NCBI GenBank assembly: GCA_022495995.1
Contig: JAFEMH010002517.1
Span: forward strand, 248,001-312,000
Origin: Adenophora triphylla var. japonica
Lineage: Eukaryota > Streptophyta > Magnoliopsida > Asterales > Campanulaceae
Reading direction: 5' to 3'
DNA: 64,000 bases
Made by a program: the position numbers and the translations under genes. Numbering within the stretch: position 1 is the first letter of the stretch; every line of letters begins with the position of its first letter. This document shows positions 1 through 11,800 of this stretch, in pieces. The notes under the pieces are model-generated. The model made no database searches and was not told the origin of the DNA. It saw nothing but the letters and a program-made list of their open reading frames with translations.

Positions 1-153
1 TTGGGGATCGTGTCCATGGTTGAGACGAATCTTCTAGCCTGTTAGTGTAGTCTGGAGGAATACGAAGTGGCTTTGGAGCAGCAATTGGCCTTTCTTGATT
101 TGTGGCCAATGATTTTCTAGACAAAGGCGGGGGTGAACTAAGGCGCGGTACAC
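1..153 (-). CDS. TTM-like gene, exon 12 (partial)
   Basis: The acceptor TTGCAG at 160-154 precedes a proline-rich coding stretch ([11 protein letters not shown], then [15 protein letters not shown] and PWTRSP). It is still open at the window edge. The phase matches exon 11. Confidence 0.85.
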
Positions 154-3100
154 CTGCAAGGCAGATAATTAGTTAGAACTCTAATTGAATAACATGTAAA
201 GAGAAATAAAAATAGTGAGTGATCTATGTTAAAAGGGGGCAATAAAATTGGATCAGACTAGCTTTCTCCATGAATTCCCTTAACAAGACTGTCAGATGTG
301 TATAGGAGAATATAATTCTCCTATCAAGACGTTTCTTGTTAGGTTATCAACTCATCTAACAGCTTAAGCTGGTAGGTGGGGATCAAAGATGTATATCAAG
401 TTTAACACTCCCCTCAAATGTGACCCATTCATATGCCAATAGTAAACAAACATCCCAAAGAAAAGCATCAGAAACCAAAGAGGAAATATAAGTCCCCCAC
501 CGTGCCACCCCAACACAGAGACACGCACACATGGACATTATATTAGCAAGTTCATTACCCTAACCATGTTATTCCATAGTTGGAAAGAAGTGAAAGGTTT
601 ATTATTTAATTAAATTCTAGAAAGCCATACTGTTTATTCAGTAAGCACAGGAAAAAATCTTTATACATCAAGTAAACAAGTCTTCTTCTACAAAGATTTA
701 GGGTTCATGTAATCTTTTGATGTCATATTTTAATACAAGCAGGTCTGCTGCTTGAATCAACATTCAAAAATAAAAAGCACAGAATGAAAAAAAATACAAT
801 GCAAATGTTCAAAGACAAACCTCTCCTCTCGAGAATCATTTCAAGATATGATTTTGTGATCCATGGCCCAGTGATACCCATCTTTGATGCTTCTGCTTCA
901 ACTGTCTACGAGAGAGATGCAACAAAATAAAAAGTAACCTGGCTTCAAGGCTTCTGCTCAATATTTAACCAAATATATGTTTGTCGGTATATAGGTGGGA
1001 TATATTCCCAACAATATTTCACATCACAGAAAAAGGGTCATTTACTTGAATTTCAGGAATATGTTGAAAACCTTTCTGAACTTTTTGAAGTACAAACCAT
1101 ATGTAAAAACTGAAAGTAAACTGCGACTTACAGAAGTAGCGCAAAAATACTTCGTTACCATGCAATAAACTACCTCGGAGCACTAAAAAACTTGTATATA
1201 TAAGATTCCCTTTTTGGACCGTCCAATGTCCTACTGATCCTCTACTTGACAGGAAACCAAAAAGAAGCACATACTCCCTCCGTCCCATCTTTTTATAGAC
1301 TTTTGGGTTTTGCACGGGAATTAAGAAGAAAGTATTATATTGAAAGTGTTGTGAGTGTGAAAATAAAATAGGAGAGAGAATGAGTGGAGAGAATAGTAAA
1401 TTATAATGGTGATGTGAGTATTAAAATAATGTAGGAGAGAGAATGAGTGGAGGGAATAGTAAAGATTCCTTTCCATTTTAGGAAAGTATATATTATTGTG
1501 GGACGCCCAAAATGGAAAGTTTATATATTATTGTGGGACGGAGGGAGTATACAATAACTCCCAAAAGAATCTGCAGATCTGCACTCTACAGCCAATGAGA
1601 GCCGCAAACTCAGAAAGATGATCACAACAAATATTAATACTGGACATACTTGCAAAAATTTATTCTCAGACCCGATACTAATATTTGGTGAATGGTGGAC
1701 ACATTGCTAAAGCTACTCAAACTACCCCAAAAAGGAAGAGATATAATCAGTAAATTGAAGATGAGAAACTGTCAAAACCACTTTGGCAGCCCAAGTAATC
1801 CTCCTACTCAACACATCTAACAGAGTGAAAATGGAAGGATAGGGCACAAAACTCTAGAGGCTGATAACCATGTTTAGCCTCTCCATCAACAATAACAGGG
1901 AAAAGGGTGGAAGACAGCCCAAAATTCACTTTCTTGATCTACCACTGAACGCATTCATCTGCATAACCTTATCTAAGAACCAGCAATAAGAGTGACATGC
2001 ATGATCTGCCACCCCTTGATAGAGGCAATAGAGAGGTAGCAATCATATCCCTCAGGGCTCAATCAGTAGCGAGAATTTAGCAGACTCTGTATATGTTTGT
2101 GAAAAGACTAATAAGGCCTTAAATTAGAAACCTTCATTGCACCTTTTTCTTATTAGGGACCAGCAAAATGAAGGTAAAATTAATGCTCTTGGAAACTATG
2201 ATAAGAATCACAAAAAATCATCATTAAGGATGTTCATTATACAAAGGCATGGTAGAACGACCTGGGTAGGAGCTTTAGCCTCATCCACAAAGGAAATAGC
2301 CTTCCTGCTATCCTCTTTGTTAAGATGCCTTGACTCATCATCAAAATGCCTCTCTCGCCAACAGGGCCGGTCCTGTCGAATTTGGGCCCTAGGCAAACTA
2401 ATCGGTCGGGAGCCCTTTGATTCTCTAATGGAAAAAAAAATGGTGCAGCGTTCTCGAATTTCTACTTCTCTCTTTATTTTCCCGCCTATAGCCATTCTTT
2501 CTATTGGAGTAGAGACACTTTATTTTCATTTTTCCTCAGGTTTTAAGGAAAAATTGAACCCTAAATAGAATCGTATAAGACATGCCTAAATTGAATCATA
2601 CAAGACTTGGCAATTTTTATTAATAAAAGAATGAGATTTTGACTTGAACAGTTGGGTTTGATAATTAGATTGAGTTGACATGATTTAAAGTAATACTTGC
2701 AATAATAATTGTAAATTATTAATAAAAATATATTGAAAACTAATTAAGCAAAAAAAAAAAAAAAAAAAGAAGAAGAAGAAGAAGAAGAAGAAGAAAGCAT
2801 AAACATGGTTGATTAAGCTTGGTCCAAACATCCGAAATATAAGAGAAAGAAACACGGCTAAGGCTTGGCCCAAACATATATGGAGAGTAGAGGTGAAAGA
2901 AAAAATAAATTACACTAACAGAGGGATTCGAACCTGGGCCTCATCACACAAAGAGTTTTAAGCATCACTCCTCTACCACTGAACCACCATGCTTCTTGTG
3001 ATAAAAATTGGCGTCTTAAATATATACTCCCTCCATCCCATTAATAACTTCACCTTTTACCATTTTGGGTGTCCCATTTAAAGCTTCACCTTTCCTTTTT

Positions 3101-5857
3101 TGGCAAAGAATCTTTACTATTTCACCCACTTATTCTCTCTCCTATTTTACTATTACACTCACAACATTTTTCAAATTTACTATTTCCTCCACTCATTCTC
3201 TCTCCTATTTTACTATTACACTCACAACATTTTCTCCACCCTTAATTTGCGTGCCGGGCCAAAAAGGGTGAACTAATTACTGGGACGGAGGGAGTATATA
3301 AAGAAAACTATAAATTTGGGGGCCCTAAATTTCGTTAAAATTTCGGGGCCCCAGGCGACCGCCTTACTCGCCTCACCTAAATTCCTACAGACCACTCTAA
3401 GATTCCAAACAAAGCAGGTATACTTGTCTCCCTCCTTACCCTAGTTCCTTCATTTCTTACCATTAGCAATTAAGTGAAAAATCTAGAATTACAATCTCCT
3501 TCAAGGACACATTTAATTTACGGCTTGACAGTTGTGCTACTAAAACTAGCAGTAAAAATCAAAATACCTTATAATGCTGCGATAACAAGTGAATTCCGAT
3601 CCGCACTAACTCATAGACTTCTATCAATCACGAGAAATTGGATATACCGTGCTAATTTCACAAAATGTCACACTGTACTTTCAGCCATTTTAGGAATTTC
3701 ACAAAGTAAAATGCAAAAGTGGTACATCAGTGATAAGACATGAAAGACAAAGAGTACAACAACAATAACAATAACAACAACAACAATAACAAAGCCTTAG
3801 TCCCAAAATAATTTGGAGTAGGCTAACATGAATCCTCATATGTCATCGTGTAAAAAGGTTGTTGAAAAAAAATAATAAAAAAAAAATCAACCCCCCATGG
3901 GTTTTTGACCTCCACTCCTGCCTCTTCCACACCATACTTTCATCTACTCCAAGTAAACTCATATCATTTTCAATCACTCTAATTCAAGTTTATTTGGGTC
4001 TTCCCCTACCCCTTGCCATTTTATCATTTCTCCACTGCTCCGGGCTTCTAACCGATGCATCACTCGGTCTCCTTCTCACATGTCTAAACCACCTTAGACG
4101 ATTTTCCCTCATTTTATCCTCAATGGGCGTAACTCCTACTTTACCTCTGATCACCTCATTCCCCAATCGATCATTTCTTGTATGACCGCACATCCATCAA
4201 AGCATACGCATCTCCGCCACATTCATCTTATGCACGTGACACTGTTTCACGGCCCAACATTCGGTGCCGTAAAACAGTGCCGACCTAATTGCCGTGCGGT
4301 AGAATTTTCCCTTTAATCTATGGGGCATGCCGCGATCACATAGGAACCCTGTGGCACTCTTCCACATCAACCAACCTGCTTTAATCCTATGAGCCACATC
4401 TTCATCTAATTCTCCATCCTTTTAGATAATGGATCCAAGATAGCGAAAAAACTCAGAAGCATGGACAATATTTCCATCAAATGTGACCGCCCCTGCCTCC
4501 CTAGTTCCAACTCTGCTAAACCTACACTCCAAATATTCAGTCTTGCTTCTGCTCAGTCTAAAACCTCGAGATTCCAAAGTGTGTCTCCACAACTCCAATT
4601 TTCTTTCAACACCTTCTCTTGTCTCATCAATCAACATAATATCATCTGCGAACAACATACACCTTGGTATATCATCTTGGACTGACCTCGTCAATTAGTC
4701 CATTATCAAAGCAAAGAGAAAGGGGCTAAGTGTGGAACCTTGATGCACTCCAATCTTTATAGGGAACTCTTCAGTCTTTTCAACACTAGTCTGTACACAA
4801 GTACTAACTCCATTATACATGTCCTTGATAATATAAATATATTTATTTGAAACACCCTTCTTTGCTAATGCCCACCAAAGTACCTCTCTTGGCACTTTAT
4901 CATACACCTTCTCCAAATCAATGAAAACCATATGCAAATCTTTCTTTTGATCCCGATATTTCTCCATGGTTTGTCTCATAAGATATATTGCCTCCATAGT
5001 CGATCTTTCCGGCATAAACCCAAATTGGTTATCCGAAATATCCACAAATTTTCTCAGCCTTTGTGCAATCACTCTTTCCCAAAGTTTCATAGTATGGCTC
5101 ATTAGTTTGATCCCCCGATAGTTGGCACAATTTTGGACATCACATTTGTTCTTATACAAAGTGATCAGAGTACTCTTCCGCCACTCCAATGGCATTGTGT
5201 TAATTCTCCATATCTTGAAAAATAGCGTTGTTAACCAATCTATTCCCCTCTCCCCGAAACATCTCCAAACCTCAATTGGTATTCCATCTGGTCCTACAGC
5301 TTTCTTCAATCCCATCTATTTCATTGCCATTTCCACTTCACCCTTTTGAATTCTCCGCATAAAATCTCGATTAACCATACTCGAAGAGATAATTAAATCT
5401 CCAATATCCTGCTCTTGACCGCCATTGAACAAGGTATCTAAGTACGAACTCCATCTATCTTTTATCTCTTTATCCCCGACTAGAACTCTTTGATCTACAT
5501 CCTTCACACATTTAACCGTCCCAATATCTCGTGTCCTCTTATCCCTCATACGAGCGAGTCTGTAGATGTCTTTTTTCCCTTCTTTTGTATCCAACTTATC
5601 ATAAAGTTTCTGATTCACCTTTGCCCTTGCGTCTCTTACTGCTTTCTTAGCATCTCTTCTAGCATCCTTATACTTCTCATAGTTCTCGTCGCTCCTACAT
5701 TTCCCCAATAATTTGTAGCATTCTCGCTTGCCCTTTATTGCTTGTTTTACTTCCTCGTTCCACCATGATATGTCCTTACTTGGTGGCAGGCCCGTTTTCG
5801 AGGGTGCTCAAGGAGCGCAGAGGCACAGGGCCCCAAAAACTATAGGTCCCCAATTTT

Positions 5858-5895
<38 letters not shown>

Positions 5896-8800
5896 CTCTG
5901 AATCAATACTCAAGTTGGAAAGTGTTCTAGTGGTTAAGCGGCGTGTAAAAGGTGTTGGGAAGCCTGGGTTCGATTCTTTGTATCAACATGTTTGTTTATT
6001 TTGACTTCCCTCCTCTTCATTTCATTTTTCAACCATATTAAGGGCCTAATAACCTCATTTTGCACAGGGCACCATAAATTATTGAGACGGGCCTGCTTGG
6101 TGGCACATTTCCTCTAGATTCTCCAATGACTTCTTTCGCCACCTCCTTTATGGTATGTTCCATCTTAGTCCAAGTCGAATCTATATCCATATCGTCCATA
6201 TTATCCGACCAAATATCGGTATCGACCATCTTAGCTACAAATTTCTGGTGATTTTCCCCTTGAAGTCTCCACCACTTGATTCTAGGGTCTACCTGTGGTT
6301 TTCTCTTTCTCGAAATTCTCTTACTTCGAAAATCAAGATAGATCAAAATGGTATATAACAAAAATTCAACACGAGTAATTGTACAAAAGCATAACAACAA
6401 TATTTTGTCACAATGGTATTGCAAAAAAAAAAACAAAAAACACAGAACATGACATAACACCAATCTAGATAGATCAATAATTTTCCTTCTGACTGTTTTC
6501 TTTTTTCTGTACGAAATTTGTTCTAAATATCTTGATAGAGAAAATTAATTGAATCACCAAGCATTAATCATTAACAATAATTATGAGATGATGCAAAACT
6601 ACACACGCAGTAATCATAAAGGTCAAACCATTCGTAGTTATGCATGAGAGCGCGTGTAGAAGGTCTGACAGCGATAAAAGAGGCTAATCAGACTAACACA
6701 AAATATCTCTTGGTTTCAGGATTTACAAATCAGCACATGAAAGCAAAGAGAAAACAAAGAAGAAATATTTCTAGGTATCATGAACATCGTAGTTGGGACA
6801 AAAGGCTGAGCTCAGTCGAACGCCCAAAGACACCATCAAGAAAATGCATATGGGCTACGGTGATCTTCTTCCACCTTTCAGTATTAGCATAACATATCCA
6901 ACCAATATCATTAAGATACCATGCATGCAAGAGAAAATAAGGCAGTACCTCACTGTTGGTACCCCTGAGCACCAAATATGTCTCTCCAAGGGAATCAATT
7001 GTCTCCAGGGATATTGAAAGATTTCCATCAGTGACTGATTCCGATTCCCGTTTATAGCTAACTACAACAGTATAACCCAAGCGCAGCAATCCGCCCAGAG
7101 TCAATCGTCCAACCTATAATACCAATAAGAAAAAAAGGCTCAAGATAAACAAGACAAACAACCCCAAGAAAGTCCAGCATGACAGAACTATCTGAATATT
7201 TCAGGTTAGCTTTATAATATGCAGAAATTCAGTAGCAACACATGGGCGTTGTTTTTCATATATGCTCAGTCCTTTATTGAGTATCAATATATCAGCACCA
7301 GAATAAGATTTAAAGATGAAACCATGAATAATAATTTGTGCAGATATCTAAAAAGAGCCAATCAGACACAATTTGCAGTAGTACTACAACAACATAAGTG
7401 CATGTAATTTGTCAGGTAATAACCTATTAGGCAATTATAGAGAGTATTTTGTCCTTCCCCAGGTGGCAAAGCTTGAGAAGTTTTGTTTTACATCTTACAG
7501 ATTAGTCAGAATAAGAGTTCTCAGGTTTTCCTTATTTCTTTCTTAAGGATGTGTTCTGAGAAGTTCTTGGAGCTTCACTCAACATCTAACTGGCAGGCTA
7601 AACCTACCAAAGGCAAACTTTTCTTCTGTAGTATATGAACATGTGATACATAAGGAAGAGATACCCTATACCCAAGGACTCAGATCAAATAAAATCAAAG
7701 AACAGAATACAGAACCTTTCTTAAAGGAAGATAAGCCAAGTAAACAAAGAAGATAGATCCAAACGAGATGGAAGAGGCTAAATTTTCCAATTTTGATTAA
7801 CCTTCAAATAAATGCCGGATGAGATAACTAATCACAGGGATGTGACCAAGCCTTCATTCAACTATACACATTCTTGCGATGTGATCACTGGTCTAAAGTA
7901 TTTCAAGGCACTAATTGAATTGGCACCAACTACAATGTCCTCTCATTTTGGATGGATGGCTATTAAACTGGGATGATAATATGTAGTTTACCACCCATTC
8001 TCAGTCATTGCAACCTAATTATTCAGTCCTATTAAATATTGCATGCCAACAAATCAATTCGCCTTTCTTTCGTTAGTTAATTAACAGCTCCATAAGAAAT
8101 TCAAGCACATTGCAAAAACGTGACAAATTATGTGAGAATATCGAAGAAAAAAGGAAATTACATCCACGAGATACTTTGTTATAATGCATCCTTTTGCCAT
8201 CAAGGAATATTTAGAACAGAGAAATTCCTCTATAGTGCTAAGTCCTGATCAACACCTTCGAGTAAGTTTTGCTGTTCTTATGAAGCATTGACCAGTATCA
8301 GTAAACCAATTTTTTCATTATTATGTCATCATTGAGATACCAATTAAGCTGGCACAAAGCTGTAGAAGTTATATCACACCTCGAATTCAGCCTTCGGCCG
8401 GATTATGAAATGGTTCCGCACAAATCTTTGATCACCAAGTGATAGATAATATCTGATACCAGTCTGCCGCACTTTAATCCAATCGTTTATGCGTGCTTCT
8501 TCGTTTGCAGATGGAGGTCTTAAGTACATCTCAATGCAACTGTAAGAAATGTTTAAAGCACATTCAGTTGCAACAACAAAATAGAAATAAATAGAGAAAA
8601 CAAATGCGAAATATCATCTCTCAAACATAAGGAGCTGCTAGCACAAAGGGGAAAAATACATTCTTTTGTGATTAAGGCAAATAAGTATATTCTTCTTTAC
8701 ATTTTATATTTTCACTTTAGATCAAATATAGGAAAATAAGTCTGCAACTTACGTATCCAATTTTGCTTCCTTTCCATGAAATACATAAGCTGATTCTCCA

Positions 8801-11800
8801 CTTTGTAACTGTTAACAAGAGCTTAACTCTGTAAGCATGCAGACAATGAAGTTGATACAAAAATAAAGACAGGTTGCACTCATGCGGAAAGGTCTGTTGA
8901 CGGTTGGGATAGGTCACGGCATCTAATAAAGAGTAGTTGTTCAAGGCACATAGTGCCATATTCATAGGAAAGATACACTAGGGATGCATATTGAATTCAC
9001 CAAGTGTAAATTTCTTTAGTTTATAATTTTCTTTGTAACTACTCTAAAAGCAGTTCTATATCTCGTGGTTACTGTGAGCAAGCCATGTACCTTTCACAGA
9101 ATCGAAATAGACAAGCTTTTTTGCAATTCATTTACATTCAGCTTGGTCAAGAAATGTTACAACAGCAAGGAATAACATCAATAGTTCTAGATGACATATA
9201 CATGTCCCATATTCTTCAATACCCAGGTACTGCACAAAATATGTGCTTCACACTCGTATTCACGATTTGACACATCCAATATATGGAAGTAAAAGAACAA
9301 GGGAGTTCTTAATATGAACAGAACATCAGAAGTTCAAATTAAGAAGCGTAGTATTACGCCCTACATTGTTGAGAGGTTTGATATGGGTGTCACATTAAGT
9401 CCAAATGTTATTGAGTCTTCTAGAGATCCCTGGTTTGTTCAAGATTACTCTGAAAATAGCGGTTCTAGAGTTCTCTGATTGGTCCTAGAGTACTCTGGAA
9501 TGTTCGGTCTTCTAGATTTATCTAGTTGGTCCTAGAGTACTCTAGAATGTTCTATAACTTAGTGAATTATCTTGTATAGTAGTAAAGAATAGTAGAGTGT
9601 TCTTAAATAGAAAGAATAATTTAGAGTAAAAGGAGTTGGATTTATATAGAACTTTCTAAGATCCTAGAGGTGATGGAGTAAAGAGCCTATAAACAGGATG
9701 GGCCTCATTCCTTGGAACCGTTATCAATTTGTTAGACTAAAACTTTCTCATCCTTCACATAATTTAGTATACACTAATCAAAGGAGCTTTAACTTCTCAT
9801 TCCGCACCATTTAAGAACACCTTACTCCAGGGTTGCACGATTCGTAGTTCTTCCGATTCGAATTCGCGATTCGCTCAATCCATGGAATCCGATACGTAGA
9901 GTATTACAATTATTGCGATTCACGAATTCGCAATATTAGTACGTTTGATTTAAATAAATATTTCTGCCACAGGTTCTTCATTTTGCATAACCTGAGAAGC
10001 TTTCTTTGACATTTGAAATTGTAGTGACCTTATTTGGTTGTATTATTTGATTTTTGGAAAATATTGGTTTGTGGGAAGTCTTTAGCAACAGAAATTTGTA
10101 GTGAGGGATTGACAATAAGGGTTACCAGCAGCTCCCTTGATATGAGCATTGAGTCTGGTATGACTTTTCAGTTTTCTACAGCTGATCCTTGGAACATATC
10201 AATAGTTAATGGGCAGCATTCATTGCAACAATGCATTTTCATATCTAGAGAACATTAATTGCGAATTCAAAGAGGTTTTTCAAGGTATCGGAACACGAAT
10301 CGAAGGTTACGATTCGCAAATTCCAGCGTATCGATTCGGTATCGAATCGCGAATCGATACCTAGGAATCGATACGCGATTCGATGTCTAGATGAGAGTAT
10401 CCTGCAACCCTGCATTACTCTATACTATTTAAGTATACCTTGTAGCATTATTCCTAAATAAAGACAACTTTTCTCAAGTTGTGAAAAACTCAATATCCAA
10501 AGATGAAGAGAATTTAGAAAAGAAATTATGTATTCACATCAAAACATCAATGTCATCAAAACTCTCTTGTGAAATAAAAATATGAAAGACAGCATACCTC
10601 ACTTTTACATTTTATTTTGTAGATTGGCTCTCTAAATGATGACACAAAGCTGTTATTGATCCTAATCTGCATCACAGGTAAAGTAAATCAGGAATTACAA
10701 CATGATAACATTGAGGTTGGAACTTTAAATATTGTACCTGTGCATGGTGAAGATCAGGCTCAATATGCTTACTAAACAACGGGAAAATGCTGTCAATAAG
10801 GGAGTCCAACGAGCAGGATTCCCCAATATCATATTGAACTTTGGAAAGAAGACTAAAATGAACACCACCCACCTAATCATCACAGACAAGCAAGCAAACA
10901 CTAGTCAAAACTTCTTGATATCTATTATCACTCCACTTACTAAAACCTTTAACATCAATCTAGAAACATATTCATCAAAGAAAAAATCAAAATATGAAGT
11001 ATACAAAACTTACCACAGCAACCCAGATATCTAACAAAGGGCGTAGCCTTGCATGCAAAGCGTAAGTGCCATCAACAATCACCTAAAAACAAAATGCAGA
11101 ATTATTTTAAATACAACGATCTATGCTTAATCACATAAGGATATGTATATAAATACTCACCACCCCAAATGAAATACCCATTAATTTAAATATAATGATC
11201 TATGTTTGTTCATGTAAGGATATGCATATAAATACTCACCACCCCAAATGAAGTACCCTTTATAGCTTTAGAACCAGTGCGTCTTTTCCGTTGAAAATCA
11301 AACACCGGCGTTAATGTATCCCTGCCTTTTTTCAGATCCTATTTTGCATAAAAAATTGTTTAAGCTTATGAAATGAAAAAAAAATATGAAGGAAAAGAAG
11401 ACCTACAGATAATAAGCCAATTCAACACATCAAGAATACTGATCTAAGGGTAAATTGTAACCAGATAAGAATGTCAACCTTGACAAAAATAATTGGTTAG
11501 GTTAAATAAATAAATAACTCTCATAGCATAAGAACTAGAATAGTGCCTTTGTAATGTTGGACTAAGTATTTGATGGAAGCCAACCACGGTAATAACTTTT
11601 TTCCTCCAAGAAAGAGCCCCATACCTCTAGATTCTGAACCAGAAGATCAAAATCAGTTGAATCCAAATCATTCCCATCATCGTTTCCAGTACGATAGTTC
11701 TCCATTGATATAACACTACAGCCAATAACGGATGCTACCTTCTCTGCCAAGCTTGAGAACATTGAATTCACAGAACTAAGTACAACCCCAAAATGGTGAA

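Larger units (their letters stand above)
2362..3401. mobile_element. hAT-like non-autonomous element with diverged ends
   Basis: The left end CAGGGCCGGTCCTG and the reverse complement of the right end (CTTAGAGTGGTCTG, then AATTTAGG) align imperfectly. GGGCCC-rich subterminal blocks lie at both ends, as in 5787-6095. The interior holds a poly-A/AAG microsatellite, a tRNA-like module and a nested Stowaway MITE. No clear 8-bp target duplication survives. Confidence 0.6.
3757..6340 (-). mobile_element. RTE-clade LINE remnant, 5'-truncated, split by a hAT element
   Basis: Read on the minus strand the element ends with a (TTG)n-like tail (plus strand 3757-3797), the usual 3' end of RTE elements. 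It begins in the region between endonuclease and reverse transcriptase. The hAT element at 5787-6095 interrupts it. Removing that insertion and one 8-bp duplication restores continuous LINE sequence. The 5' limit near 6340 is approximate. Confidence 0.8.
906..6948 (-). other. Intron 10 of the TTM-like gene, about 6 kb, filled with insertions
   Basis: The intron contains a Stowaway MITE, a large hAT-like element holding a second Stowaway, and an RTE LINE holding a smaller hAT element. Between 1548 and 2361, and between 6341 and 6948, I see only AT-rich intronic sequence. Confidence 0.8.

Noticed and set aside
2137..2568. 143-codon open frame overlapping the left end of the hAT-like element
   Set aside because: It crosses the transposon boundary and the opposite strand is open as well. 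No domain is recognised.
2923..2989. Possible functional tRNA gene
   Set aside because: A and B boxes are present, but acceptor and anticodon arms do not pair. It is treated as a tRNA-like module.
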